Notes: generated by a model from the sequence alone, not told the origin. Positions 44,552 through 54,096 are shown, counted from the stretch's first letter. The stretch: 64,000 nt of DNA from Paenibacillus sp. JNUCC-31 (GCF_014844075.1 NZ_CP062165.1:6262001-6326000); one strand, 5' to 3'. Program-made: numbers and translations.

Positions 44552-44673
44552 GAAATCATTTGCAAGTATAAAAGCCTCTAAAAGGAGTAAGAGAATGAAA
44601 AAGAACAAGTCTCCAATCCTAGAATTAACTACTCAAGAGAGAAAGGAGTTAAGAAAAAATAAAATACTAATTA

Positions 44674-45504
44674 GGGTGTGTCTTCAAACTCAGGCAAGCC
44701 ACACCATGATGGATGCCAGAGTCAAAAAAGCCTTGAACGTACACGCTAATTTATCGTAGCGAGTCGCTAGACGACGATAGTTTTTCACTTTATTGAAGAA
44801 GCATTCCACTAAATGACGTTCTTTATAGATATCTCGATCATGTGGCTGAATCTCTCGGCGATTTTTCTTGCTTGGAATCACTGTAATCGCCTGTTGCTCG
44901 TCCAAAAGTGTCCGAATCGCATTCGTATCATACGCTCGATCGGCTAACACTTGCTTCATCTTCAGTTTCATGGCTTGAAGAAGCTCATAGCCCTGAACGG
45001 AGTCATGAGCTTCACCACCCGTTAATTCAAAACGAAGTGGATTTCCTAACGCATCGACCAAGGCATGAATTTTGGTGCTTAGTCCACCACGGGAACGTCC
45101 GATCGCTTGCTTGCTTTGCCCCCTTTTGCGCCCGATCCATGCTGATGAACGCGCACGATCGTGGCATCAATCATGATGCTTTCCTCGTCAGCATCCAGGG
45201 AGACATGCTTCAGCACCTCATCCCAAATCCCCGCTTTCTGCCAGCGTCGAAAGCGGGTGTAGACGGATTTCCAATGGGGAAAGTGGTCAGGTAGATCACG
45301 CCATGGGGCGCCTGAACGTGCAACCCAAAGCATTGCATTTAACATGATTCGGTTGTCCCATGCGGGGCGTCCTCCTTGTGGTTTTCGTTCAGGTGGAAAC
45401 AGGTCTTGAACTCGCTGCCATTGTGTCTCTTTTATTTCGTATCGAGTATTCATCTAAACTATTTAACCCAGGTATTACCATTCAAACAGTTTGAAGACAC
45501 GCCC
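44674..45504 (-). mobile_element. IS5-family (IS427 group) element, copy 2
   Basis: 831 bp; differs from copy 1 at one base that I found (CAGGTATT against CATGTATT near the right end). Target TA is duplicated (TTA / TAG). Inserted in cassette 9, 351 bp from copy 1. Confidence 0.92.
44690..45453 (-). CDS. IS427-group transposase, copy 2
   Basis: Same two frames as in copy 1 (45079-45453 and 44690-45061), without visible damage. The near-perfect identity to copy 1 means at least one of the insertions is recent. Confidence 0.88.
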
Positions 45505-45920
45505 TAGTGAAATTTATAAATTAACAAATAACGAGATTTGCTTAATTATGAATGTTTCAGAAAATAGAGCCAAGGAAATAAAGGCTTTATCTGAGTTTCA
45601 AAGTTTACCTTCAATTGGACCTAAATTTGCAAAGGATTTATTAATGTTAGGTTATTATTCATTGAATGAAATAAGAGATAAAGATGGTGCCAGATTATTT
45701 GATGATTTAGAACATTTGTATGGGGAAAGAATTGATCCTTGTGTTGAAGATCAATTTAGATTCGTTATATATTGCGCTAATAATAGTTACTGTGGGAACC
45801 AATGGTGGGACTTCACCGAGGAAAGAAAACATTACAGGGATACTTATGGATATTCTAAAAAAAGACCTGAATAATGACTATTGAAGTATATAAGAAAATT
45901 CGGAGAGGGCATATGACATC

Positions 45921-46106
45921 TGATAACACCATATTCAAGCTTCGGGGCATCCGCCCCTCGGTCCGGCCGAAGTTAGATGTGGATTCGGAGGGGTATTTCA
46001 GTAGCGAGGTAGCGAATTCAGCCGGACACATCCCTCCACCTAACCGCATCGCGGCCGCCCTTTGGGCTTAAGGTAGAGGGACGTCGTGAATACAACAACG
46101 TTATCA
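45921..46106 (+). repeat. attC-like site 9
   Basis: 186 bp. R'' TGATAAC, TATTCAAGC arm, GGGGCATCCGCCCC hairpin, long centre, CGTGAATA arm, R' GTTATCA. The 5' R'' complement (GTTATCAG) differs from the start of cassette 9 (GTTAACGG), though bases beyond it match again. Confidence 0.82.
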
Positions 46107-46145
46107 GAAATCTTTGTAAATAATAATTACGCAAGGAGCATTTCA

Positions 46146-46688
46146 ATGAAGAATCAGAAACCAGTAATTATTGAAGGATACAATAATGAATGGCCAAGAG
46201 CGTTCAATATAATAGAATCGATTATATCCAACAAATTAAATAGTCTGGCATTACGAATCGAACACGTTGGAAGTACATCAATCCCGAGTCTTTCAGCCAA
46301 ACCAATTATTGATATAGATGTAGTAATTGAATCTATGAACTGCCTGCCACAGGCAATTAAAAAGCTGGAAGAATTGGGATATATTTATGAAGGTGATTTG
46401 GGGATTAAAAACAGAGAAGCATTTGCAAGAAGGGACGTTTATGTACTCTACACTAGTGAAGGCAATGAGAAGCACGAACATCATCTATACGTATGCAATA
46501 GGGAAAGTGAAGAATTGAAAAGACATATAATGTTTAGAGATATACTAAGAAAGCATCCCTTATTAGTAACTGAGTATACGAATTTAAAGTTCCAACTAGC
46601 TAATAAATACAGAAACAATCGCCAAGCCTATACTGCTGGAAAGACAGAATTTATTACGAGAATAATGAATGAGTACCAAGATATTTAA
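46146..46688 (+). CDS. Cassette 10: GrpB-family (UPF0157) nucleotidyltransferase-like protein
   Basis: A 180-residue protein starting MKNQKPVIIEGYNNEWP. The nucleotidyltransferase core is RIEHVGSTSIP (GS motif, about residue 40) and KPIIDIDVVIES with the paired aspartates. Members are widespread and are linked to resistance or metabolite modification without an established reaction. AAGGAGC lies 6 bases before the ATG. Cassette ends: GTTATCAGAAATCTTTG and the complement GTTATCAGATGTCTTCG. Confidence 0.8.
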   Translation: MKNQKPVIIEGYNNEWPRAFNIIESIISNKLNSLALRIEHVGSTSIPSLSAKPIIDIDVVIESMNCLPQAIKKLEELGYIYEGDLGIKNREAFARRDVYVLYTSEGNEKHEHHLYVCNRESEELKRHIMFRDILRKHPLLVTEYTNLKFQLANKYRNNRQAYTAGKTEFITRIMNEYQDI

Positions 46689-46714
46689 GTGTATTTCAGG
46701 AAGACGAAGACATC

Positions 46715-46803
46715 TGATAACAAAGTATCTACGCTGCGGACCATTCGGCCCTTGATTCTCAAGTTGAGGTAACCAGAGAAGCGGATTCAGTTCACAACCC
46801 TAC
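46715..46803 (+). repeat. attC-like site 10, truncated
   Basis: R'' TGATAAC and TATCTACGCTGCGG start a site that tracks site 1 as far as CACAACCCTAC, then stops. The L' and R' half is missing. Beyond it, 46804-46916 holds a fragment of unrelated DNA with a short broken frame (VSIKKYEELFELMRR). Confidence 0.8.
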
Positions 46804-46916
46804 ATTCAAAACTAACTAAAGGAGTGACCTGAATGATAAAAGGGTGGAGAAATCCATTGTCTTAAATACGGAAGTAAGTATAAAAAAATATGAAGAACTT
46901 TTTGAATTAATGAGAC

Positions 46917-47999
46917 GACGGATTGTAATATGAAGTGCGACACCTGCTGGAAATAAATAAAAAATGGCCCATGGCCGGATTCGTGTAGAATGAAGGTTCC
47001 TACACCACATTCACACAAGCAGAATCCACCATGAGCTACACACATCTTAGCATAATCGAGCGCAGCAAGCTAGAAATCCTCCACCAGCAAGGGAAAAGTG
47101 CCCGAGCCATTGCCAGTGAATTGGGCAGGCATCATGCCACCATTTGCCGAGAACTCCGTCGAAACGAAACGCAGAAGTCCTATCGTGCCGAGCGATCTCA
47201 GGAAAGCTATGTCCAGCGACGTAAGTCCTCCGTCCCTGCCGGAAAATGGACACCGCAGCAGTCAGTCCTTATTGAAGAAAAGCTTCAAGCCACGTGGTCT
47301 CCCGAGCAGATCGTAGAACGACTCCGTCAAGAGGGACAGCCTGTGGTGGTCTGCTTTAAAACCATCTATCGCTGGCTGTATACAGGCCGTTTGGTGAAAG
47401 GGATGCTTGCCGTCCTCCGTCACAAAGGTAAGCGGCAGAAGCCTGCAGAGACACGCGGCAAGTTCGCTTTGGGTAAGACCATCTCTCAGCGCCCGAAAGA
47501 GGTTCGTTCCCGGAAAACCTTCGGTCATTGGGAACTCGATACGGTCGTCTCGGGCCGTGGGAAAAGCAAGGGCTGCGTAGCTACATTCATCGAACGCAAG
47601 ACCCGACTGTACACCGCCATTCCCATGCCTGACCGTACAGCTTTGTCCATGGAAATTGCTTTTGGTGTAGCAGCCTCGCAGTATCCTGTCGGTGCATTTC
47701 AAACCGCTACTGCAGATCGTGGCAAGGAGTTCGCCTGTTACGCCAGCCTGGAAGAAGCTCATGGCCTACAGGTGTATTTCGCAGATCCGTATTCTTCCTG
47801 GCAACGCGGCTCGAATGAGAATGCCAATGGCCTCTTGCGAGAGTTTTTCCCCAAGGGGACAGATTTCACACAAATCACGGATGAAGCCTTGGAGACCGCT
47901 TTGCGCTTGATCAACGACAGACCACGAAAATGCTTGGGTTGGAGAACCGCTCACGAATCCTTTTCAAAGGAGCTGTCGCACTTAGCTTGACAATCCGTC
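46917..47999 (+). mobile_element. IS30-family element
   Basis: The ends GACGGATTGTAATATG and the complement of the right end GACGGATTGTCAAGCT are inverted repeats that pair over about 26 bp with mismatches. A target duplication was not identified with confidence. Confidence 0.8.
47031..47990 (+). CDS. IS30-family transposase
   Basis: A 319-residue transposase. N-terminal HTH: YTHLSIIERSKLEILHQQGKSARAIASELGRHHATICREL. The DDE catalytic core shows HWELDTVVSG, TADRGKEFACY and NENANGLLREFFPKGTDF. It is intact and of normal length. It lies next to the truncated recombination site 10 and may have taken part in the rearrangement that separated the two arrays. Confidence 0.92.
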   Translation: MSYTHLSIIERSKLEILHQQGKSARAIASELGRHHATICRELRRNETQKSYRAERSQESYVQRRKSSVPAGKWTPQQSVLIEEKLQATWSPEQIVERLRQEGQPVVVCFKTIYRWLYTGRLVKGMLAVLRHKGKRQKPAETRGKFALGKTISQRPKEVRSRKTFGHWELDTVVSGRGKSKGCVATFIERKTRLYTAIPMPDRTALSMEIAFGVAASQYPVGAFQTATADRGKEFACYASLEEAHGLQVYFADPYSSWQRGSNENANGLLREFFPKGTDFTQITDEALETALRLINDRPRKCLGWRTAHESFSKELSHLA

Positions 48000-48043
48000 T
48001 ATTAATTTAAAGTCAAAACGGACGGCAAACGAAACAATGCGTG

Positions 48044-49357
48044 TCATCTACTTAATTTGCGCCCTTCTTTGTCGAGAAACAACAGTTCGTAGTATTTTTT
48101 GGGTCGCCCTTTACTGTTGTCTCGTTTTTCAAATACCGTTTGTACGTATTTACTTTCTTCAATTTTGTTAAGGATACGGTTTGCACCTCTGACGGTCATG
48201 GACAGGCACCCAGCAACATCCTCAGAGGATAATTTATTTGTTCTCATGATTTCTGCATAGGACATGATTTTTTGCAGGTTGATGTTGTTTATTCCGATAG
48301 TTTTGGCTAACGCAATGATTTCCGGGTCCCCCTGTTCAGAGAACTGTATGACATTCATGCTCCGCATTGGGCCGATAACCTTCTGATCCTCGTTTATAAA
48401 AAAGCTGCAGCTGCCCGTAAAGGCTTCCGCCTGTCTGTGAGCTTTGGTGGCGTTAATGTTAGCTTGAAAATATTCATGCCCCGAGCCCCACCCGATCTTC
48501 ACCTTGTCGCTTATGCGCTCTTCCAGATACTCCAGCAGGGTGCAGTTATGCGCGTTAGTGGTGATTTTCATGAAATTTCCATAGGTGGTGTATAGTCTGA
48601 CAAAGCCTTCCGAAATTTGGGCTGTGTCTGCCAGATTCACGCTGCGCAGAAACCTGCCGACAAGGACCTTTAGCTCATGAAGCTGCTCTTCAGATGGCGG
48701 ATCCGCCGTTTTGGTCGATAAGCATGCGACAACTGCCCTCTGACTCTTAAGCATGAGGATGGTAATCTCGTTGATGATCTCTCTTATGGTCTCTTTGACG
48801 TTCTCCAAGGTGGGGCGGATTAAGATATATCTGACTCCGTGCTTTTGCAGTTCCGGGACAAAATGGCCGAACGCCGTGATGGACAGATCTATCTTCTCAT
48901 CTTCCCACAGCGTGATATGGTTCTCCAGCATTGTCTCCACCTGTTCGAGCAGATTTCCACTGTCAATGGGCTTGCCCTCATGAGTCAGGTATTGCTGGAA
49001 TTCGCTGAAAGACTCGATGATATACGCATAATCCACATAGATCCGGGATATATCAAGCCCAGGTTCTGTGACCAGCAGCCGGAAAAGTTCCCTGTAAAGC
49101 AGGTTTTCATCATCCTGCAAAATGTGAACAGGTACTTTTTCATCCAGGCATTCCTTATCGATTGACTCGTAAAGCATCCTGCCACTGATCACAAATCCAT
49201 CCACCGAATCTAAGTTTTTGAGATAGAGGTCTGTGGTTTCCCGGAAATTGCTGATAGTAAGAAACCGGAACTGGCATAAGGTCTGCATTTCTTCTTCAAT
49301 GGCGCGGAAATAGTCCATATGGGTCTCTGGCGTGATAATACCCAGCTTGATTTTCAT
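48044..49357 (-). CDS. Predicted transcriptional regulator of the divergent catabolic operon
   Basis: A 437-residue protein. The C-terminal 80 residues contain a winged-helix-like segment (KLSSEDVAGCLSMTVRGANRILNKIEE, and KGRPKKYYELLFL as the wing). The central part has a degenerate GGDEF-like stretch (KIGWGSGHEYFQANINATKAHRQAEAF). The N-terminal part resembles a sensor domain (KIKLGIITPETHMDYFRAI). It is divergent from the M20 gene with direct repeats between, so it probably controls that operon. AAAGGAATC precedes the ATG. The exact family is not known to me. Confidence 0.65.
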   Translation of the reverse strand: MKIKLGIITPETHMDYFRAIEEEMQTLCQFRFLTISNFRETTDLYLKNLDSVDGFVISGRMLYESIDKECLDEKVPVHILQDDENLLYRELFRLLVTEPGLDISRIYVDYAYIIESFSEFQQYLTHEGKPIDSGNLLEQVETMLENHITLWEDEKIDLSITAFGHFVPELQKHGVRYILIRPTLENVKETIREIINEITILMLKSQRAVVACLSTKTADPPSEEQLHELKVLVGRFLRSVNLADTAQISEGFVRLYTTYGNFMKITTNAHNCTLLEYLEERISDKVKIGWGSGHEYFQANINATKAHRQAEAFTGSCSFFINEDQKVIGPMRSMNVIQFSEQGDPEIIALAKTIGINNINLQKIMSYAEIMRTNKLSSEDVAGCLSMTVRGANRILNKIEESKYVQTVFEKRDNSKGRPKKYYELLFLDKEGRKLSR

Positions 49358-49446
49358 GATAGATTCCTTTCATTTTACAGTTCAATCAAAAGAGTTATAT
49401 CACAATAAATGTGATATTTCAATGTTCCGGCAGTCTACAAAATAAT

Positions 49447-49526
49447 GTTCTTAAAATGTCTTAATATATCTTGACAGCGCATGAAAATGCGAGTACGATG
49501 AAAGTGTTCTTAAAAAGTCTTAAAAT
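49447..49526 (+). promoter_or_regulatory. Promoter flanked by repeated operators
   Basis: TTGACA (49471) and TACGAT (49494) with a 17-base spacer. GTTCTTAAAATGTCTTAATA (49447) and GTTCTTAAAAAGTCTTAAAA (49506) are direct repeats on either side, fitting binding by the divergent regulator. Confidence 0.65.
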
Positions 49527-49590
49527 ATAAAGGGGGAATATCCGCTCTGTTTTTACGTTCAATTATTTTGTGTTTCGGGAGATGTTCATT

Positions 49591-50808
49591 GTGATTGAAG
49601 AAGCCGGAGACTTATTGAGTATGGCCCAGCAGTTGCAGGACAAAATGGTCACGTACAGGCATCATCTTCATGCGATTCCGGAGCTTGATTTAAGTCTGCC
49701 CAAGACAACGGCCTACGTAAAAGAGATGTTGGAGTCGATGGGGCTTAATCCCGCTCCTGTAGGGGAATCAGGGCTGACAGTTACTATTGGCGGGCAGCAT
49801 GAAGGGAAGGTGGTTCTGATCCGTGCGGATATGGACGCTTTGCCCATTCAAGAAGAGACTGAGCTTTCTTACGCGTCGTTGAACGGAAACATGCACGCAT
49901 GTGGTCATGACATGCATACTTCCATGCTGCTCGGAGCAGCAGAGATCCTGAAGGCTAACGAAGATGAGCTTCAAGGCACGGTTAAGCTTATGTTTCAGCC
50001 GGGTGAGGAGACGCTGCACGGGGCAAAGATGATGCTGGAGAATGGGATTCTCGACAACCCTAAAGTGGATGCAGCCATGATGCTTCACGTATTGACCGGA
50101 ATGCCGCTTCCTGCCGGACAATTTGTAGTACCTGAGGAAGGTGGCGCGATTTCAGCTTCGTCGGATTGGTTCGAAATCATCATCCGCGGCAGGGGCTCAC
50201 ATGGCGCAATGCCCGAGGCGGCAGTGGACCCTTTGAATGTGGCTGCTCATCTTCATCTGTCACTGCAGGGTATCCTCAGCCGGGAAATTTCTCCGATTGA
50301 ACATGCAGTCCTTACCATTGGCGTGATGGAAGGCGGAACTACGAACAACGTGATTCCCGATACGGCCAGATTGAAAGGAAGCGTACGCACATTTGACGCT
50401 GCATTGCGGGATAAAGTGGAAGCCCGTATCCGCGAAATTAGTGCAGGGATCGGAGATACTTTTCAGGCCAAGGTGGAAGTGATCTATACCAGGGGTTGTC
50501 CTGAAGTGAAAACGGATGGCGGACTTAATGAGCAAATGAGGGCTTCGATTGCAAATACCTTTGGCGACGGCTCCTATATCGGTATAACTGAGCTGGTACC
50601 CGGCGGTAAATTAATGGGATCGGAAGACTTCGCATTTGTATCACAGGCGGTGCCAAGTACCACAGTGTTCCTTAACGCAGGCAATGCCGAGGAAGGTTAT
50701 AGTTACCCTGTACACCATCCAAAGACGAGGTTCTCGGATGAGGTGCTTCATAGAGGGGCTGCGGCTTACGCAGCTTTTGCCAGAGATTGGCTTGAAAGTA
50801 ACAGATAA
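49591..50808 (+). CDS. M20-family amidohydrolase
   Basis: A 405-residue zinc peptidase/aminoacylase of the IAA-amino-acid hydrolase type. Metal-site motifs: HLHAIPEL near the start, RADMDALP (about residue 78), ACGHDMH (about 105), FQPGEE (about 135) and the dimerisation-domain GRGSHGAMPE (about 191). It would release an amino acid or acyl group from an N-acyl amino acid. GTG at 49591 has CGGGAGA 8 bases upstream. First gene of the operon. Confidence 0.85.
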   Translation: MIEEAGDLLSMAQQLQDKMVTYRHHLHAIPELDLSLPKTTAYVKEMLESMGLNPAPVGESGLTVTIGGQHEGKVVLIRADMDALPIQEETELSYASLNGNMHACGHDMHTSMLLGAAEILKANEDELQGTVKLMFQPGEETLHGAKMMLENGILDNPKVDAAMMLHVLTGMPLPAGQFVVPEEGGAISASSDWFEIIIRGRGSHGAMPEAAVDPLNVAAHLHLSLQGILSREISPIEHAVLTIGVMEGGTTNNVIPDTARLKGSVRTFDAALRDKVEARIREISAGIGDTFQAKVEVIYTRGCPEVKTDGGLNEQMRASIANTFGDGSYIGITELVPGGKLMGSEDFAFVSQAVPSTTVFLNAGNAEEGYSYPVHHPKTRFSDEVLHRGAAAYAAFARDWLESNR

Positions 50809-50837
50809 GTTCTAAACCAAACTTAGGAGGAATTACA

Positions 50838-51677
50838 ATGACAGAGAGACGTATGATTGGACCGACCAAATTTGAAGAGTACTCGGAGAAATACAAGGAA
50901 TTCCTGTTAATGACCCGCCGTGACGGAATCATCGAAGTGCGGCTTCACACCGACGGAGGTCCGTACACGCACAATTGGGAAGCCCATACCGCCTGGTCTC
51001 ATGCCTGGTCAGATATTGGCCGCGACCCTGAGAATGAAGTCATGATTATTTCAGGCACAGGGGATAAATGGTTAATCGGGGACCCTGAGGTCTGGAATAC
51101 GAAATTCATGGACTGGCCGAAGCAGAAGAAGCTCGAACAGTATCACGAATCGCTGAGACTGCTTGAAAATCTGATCTTCTGCATCGACATTCCGACCATC
51201 GGGGCGGTCAACGGGCCGGGAACGCACTGTGAACTCGCAACGCTCTGTGATATTACCATTTGTACGGAAGACGCTGACTTTTTCGATCCGCATTATCTGG
51301 GAGGCACGCCTCCAGGAGATGGAATGCTGCTCACGCTGCAGAACATGATCGGTTTCAAAAAAGCAGCCTACTACGCATACACCGGCAAGAAAATCAATGG
51401 TCAGACCGCCTTGGAGCTGGGTATTGTCAGTGAAGTCCTGCCCCGTGAGCAGCTTCTTCCCCGCGCTTGGGAGCTTGCGGAGATGATCATGCAGGCACCG
51501 CGTTCAACGAGACATCTGTCTCACTCCATTATCTCCCGTCCTTGGAAGCAGGCTCTTGTCGCCGATCAAGGATTCCAGCTGGCCCATCAGATGTACGACA
51601 TGGCTATTGATGAAGAAGGAGCGCTGGAGCGGCTGAAGAAAATGCAGGGACGCCTGATGGGCAAAGATGTTCAATAG
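50838..51677 (+). CDS. Crotonase-fold hydrolase, 6-oxocamphor hydrolase-like (1)
   Basis: A 279-residue crotonase-superfamily member. From memory it resembles Rhodococcus 6-oxocamphor hydrolase: FEEYSEKYKEFLL near the N-terminus, GPGTHCELATLCDI, FFDPHYLGGTPPGDG and LPREQLLPRAWELA. The residues corresponding to catalytic His122, His145 and Asp154 of that enzyme appear present (THCE, DPHY, PPGDG). It would cleave a C-C bond of a beta-diketone. AGGAGGAA precedes the ATG. Confidence 0.82.
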   Translation: MTERRMIGPTKFEEYSEKYKEFLLMTRRDGIIEVRLHTDGGPYTHNWEAHTAWSHAWSDIGRDPENEVMIISGTGDKWLIGDPEVWNTKFMDWPKQKKLEQYHESLRLLENLIFCIDIPTIGAVNGPGTHCELATLCDITICTEDADFFDPHYLGGTPPGDGMLLTLQNMIGFKKAAYYAYTGKKINGQTALELGIVSEVLPREQLLPRAWELAEMIMQAPRSTRHLSHSIISRPWKQALVADQGFQLAHQMYDMAIDEEGALERLKKMQGRLMGKDVQ

Positions 51678-52503
51678 AAAGATGACGGGACCTGCACGGT
51701 TCGAAGAGTACTCCGAGAAGTACAAGGACTTATTTCTCATGACCCGCCGCGGCGGCATACTCGAAGTGCGTATGCACACTAACGGGGGACCTTTACAATT
51801 CGACTGGCCGGTCCAAGCAGCCTATGGTCATGTATGGTCAGATATTGGCCGTGATCCTGAGAATGAGGTCATGATCCTTACAGGGACAGGAGAGTTGTGG
51901 CAGACAGGCAATCCTGAAGTATGGACAACCAAATTCAGGGATTGGCCGAATCGCCGGAAGCTGGAAATGTACCATGAGTCACTCCGAATGATTGAAAATA
52001 TGGTTCATTGCCTTGACATCCCCACGATTGGGGCGATTAATGGCACAGGCGCACACTGGCAGCTGGGGACGCTGTGTGATATTACCATTTGTACGGAAGA
52101 CACAGCGTTCTTCGATGCCCATTATCTTGGCGGTGTACCGCCTGGAGACGGAATTGTTCTGGCACTTCAAAAGATACTGGGAAGCAAAAAAGCAGCATAC
52201 TACGCATACACGGGAATGAACATTACTGCACAAGAGGCATTAGACCTCGGTCTGGTCAGTGAGGTACTGCCTCGTGAACAGCTTCTTCCACGGGCATGGG
52301 AGCTGGCAGAGATGATCATGCAGGCACCCCGCTCTACAAGACATCTAACTCATTCGATTGTGTCGCACCCTTGGAAACAAGCTTTTTCGGAGAATCAAGG
52401 TCTTCAGCTTACCCACCAATTGAACGACATGGCCATTGATGAAGAGGGGATTTATGAGCGGCTGATGAAGCTCAAGGAACGTTTTCAGAGGAATGGGCGA
52501 TAA
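51667..52503 (+). CDS. Crotonase-fold hydrolase, 6-oxocamphor hydrolase-like (2)
   Basis: A 278-residue paralogue of the preceding protein, from a tandem duplication; the start overlaps the previous stop by 11 bases. The key positions are kept (GAHWQLGTLCDI, FFDAHYLGGVPPGDG). Differences cluster in the entry region (FDWPVQAAYGHVWSDIGR against HNWEAHTAWSHAWSDIGR). The pair may form a hetero-oligomer or split substrate range. Confidence 0.82.
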   Translation: MFNRKMTGPARFEEYSEKYKDLFLMTRRGGILEVRMHTNGGPLQFDWPVQAAYGHVWSDIGRDPENEVMILTGTGELWQTGNPEVWTTKFRDWPNRRKLEMYHESLRMIENMVHCLDIPTIGAINGTGAHWQLGTLCDITICTEDTAFFDAHYLGGVPPGDGIVLALQKILGSKKAAYYAYTGMNITAQEALDLGLVSEVLPREQLLPRAWELAEMIMQAPRSTRHLTHSIVSHPWKQAFSENQGLQLTHQLNDMAIDEEGIYERLMKLKERFQRNGR

Positions 52504-52565
52504 GGCCGGTCAAGCCGCAGGATGAAGATCTTAGCCAAACACAACTGAGAAGGGATGAGGGTGCT

Positions 52566-53774
52566 ATGAGATCGTTGACTGAGCTATTTAAGATTGGCAG
52601 CGGACCGTCCAGCTCCCATACCATGGGGCCGGAGAAAGCGGCCAGAATCTTCAGATCAGAGAATGAAGACGCAGACCAGTTCAAGGCGTTGATCTATGGT
52701 TCCCTTGCCAAAACAGGCAAAGGCCATATGACGGATAAGGCCATTATTCGGGCATTGTCACCCGCTCCAGCGGAGGTTCAATTTGCTCCACAGCCTGACT
52801 TTGTTCTGCCCCATCCCAATACCATGGACTTGTTCGCTTACAAAGACGGGCGGCAAATCGCATTTATGCGTGCTGCCAGTATCGGCGGCGGGGATATCGT
52901 AATTGAGGGGCGGGAGGAGACGCATGGGCCTGATGTTTACCCGGAGAACAGCTTTGCAGAGATCAGTGCCTTTTGTAAAGCGAATCATATCCGTCTAAGC
53001 GATTACGTCGAACAGCGTGAAGGCAAACAGATCTGGGATTTCCTCCAAGGCATCTGGGAAGCAATGAAGCGTTCAATCGACGAGGGGCTATCCGTCACAG
53101 GTATTCTGGAAGGCGGTCTTCATGTCGAACGCAAGGCGAAATATCTCTATCATCAGGGGCATGTGGATGAGAGCCCTGAGACACGTGAGAACCGGATCGT
53201 CAGCGCGTACGCTTTCGCCGTCAACGAACAGAATGCCGCCGCCGGCACAGTCGTAACGGCCCCGACCTGTGGAGCCAGTGGTGTTGTGCCTGCTTCGCTC
53301 CGTTATATGCAGGAGAAGATGCAGGTCCCGGACGCACGGATCCTCCGGGCTCTGGCCGTTGGCGGGCTCATTGGCAATCTGGTCAAGCAGAACGCCTCGA
53401 TCAGCGGCGCTCAGTGCGGCTGTCAGGCGGAGGTGGGCACGGCTTGCTCTATGGCAGCGGCTGCACTGGCTGAATTGTCAGGTATGGAGATCGACCAGAT
53501 AGAGTATGCGGCGGAGGTTGCGATGGAGCACCACTTGGGGTTAACCTGTGATCCAATTAACGGACTGGTTCAGATCCCTTGCATTGAGCGGAATGCTGTC
53601 GGTGCGATGCGGGCGATCAATGCGCTGAGCCTAGCTAAATTCTTGTCTGGTACCCGTAAAATATCTTTTGATCTGGTTGTGCAGACCATGTATGAGACAG
53701 GCCAGGATATGAATAGCCGTTACCGTGAAACGGCAGAAGGCGGGCTCGCTAAGCTCTACAAAATTGACAGTTAA
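52566..53774 (+). CDS. L-serine dehydratase, single-chain Fe-S type
   Basis: A 402-residue enzyme that deaminates L-serine (or a related amino acid) to pyruvate and ammonia with a 4Fe-4S cluster. Domains in order: the beta domain with KIGSGPSSSHTMGPEKAA near residue 10, then the alpha domain with APTCGASGVVPA (about 240), GAQCGCQAEVGTACSMAA (about 285) and GLTCDPINGLVQIPCIERN (about 335) supplying the cysteines. It closes the M20/crotonase operon; a released serine derivative could be its substrate. GAGGGTG precedes the ATG. Confidence 0.88.
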   Translation: MRSLTELFKIGSGPSSSHTMGPEKAARIFRSENEDADQFKALIYGSLAKTGKGHMTDKAIIRALSPAPAEVQFAPQPDFVLPHPNTMDLFAYKDGRQIAFMRAASIGGGDIVIEGREETHGPDVYPENSFAEISAFCKANHIRLSDYVEQREGKQIWDFLQGIWEAMKRSIDEGLSVTGILEGGLHVERKAKYLYHQGHVDESPETRENRIVSAYAFAVNEQNAAAGTVVTAPTCGASGVVPASLRYMQEKMQVPDARILRALAVGGLIGNLVKQNASISGAQCGCQAEVGTACSMAAAALAELSGMEIDQIEYAAEVAMEHHLGLTCDPINGLVQIPCIERNAVGAMRAINALSLAKFLSGTRKISFDLVVQTMYETGQDMNSRYRETAEGGLAKLYKIDS

Positions 53775-53822
53775 ATGATACTATCATAATGATGGGGCAT
53801 TAATTCCATACTTGTGTAATGA

Positions 53823-53869
53823 CGAAGAACATCCCTTGTTGCCGGTTGGCAGAAGGGACGTTCTTTTTT
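53823..53869 (+). terminator. Intrinsic terminator of the catabolic operon
   Basis: AAGAACATCCCTT pairs with AAGGGACGTTCTT and is followed by a T-tract. The remaining 230 bp before the IS3 remnant show no gene. Confidence 0.75.
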
Positions 53870-54096
53870 GGAAGGCTATGTAAGGCGTGCTACTGCGGTC
53901 TCAGCATGGTCGAGCCGGGTAGTTTGACTAAGGCAGAGTTGGTCGCCCGGCAAGAAGTCATTAGACGGGGCACAACTGGGATGAGAAATGTATGCGTGTA
54001 CACGCAGAAGTGAATTAAGTAAAGGACCACGAATGAAACATTGGAGTTGTCAAGAAAAGTGCAGTTTGAAAACACACTCATGAAGAAATCTTGTTG

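Larger units (their letters stand above)
44596..45874 (+). pseudogene. Cassette 9: Cdd1-like helix-hairpin-helix protein, split by an IS
   Basis: Joining 44596-44673 to 45507-45874 restores one frame: MKKNKSPILELTTQERKE ... ILI/SEIYKLTNNEI ... SLPSIGPKFAKDLLMLGYYSLNEI ... CVEDQFRFVIYCA ... WWDFTEERKHYRDTYGYS. This is the pathogenicity-locus Cdd1 family with a helix-hairpin-helix (PSIGPKFAKDL), a DNA-binding type motif. The IS copy 2 splits it after codon 26, so it is probably inactive. AAAAGGAG precedes the ATG. Confidence 0.82.
37182..46803 (+). mobile_element. Integron-like gene cassette array 1
   Basis: Ten consecutive cassettes, each a short gene plus an attC-like palindrome. Bounds, taken at the G of each GTTA: 37182, 37749, 38427, 38969, 39689, 40411, 41501, 43021, 44545, 46100 and a truncated end at 46803. 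Genes are AT-rich compared with flanking DNA and functionally unrelated. Eight of the ten cassettes start with bases complementary to their own end. The seventh is a fusion and the ninth matches only partly. Confidence 0.85.

Noticed and set aside
43726..45294. Plus-strand 128-codon frames in both IS copies
   Set aside because: Antisense to the transposase and identical in both copies only because the elements are identical.
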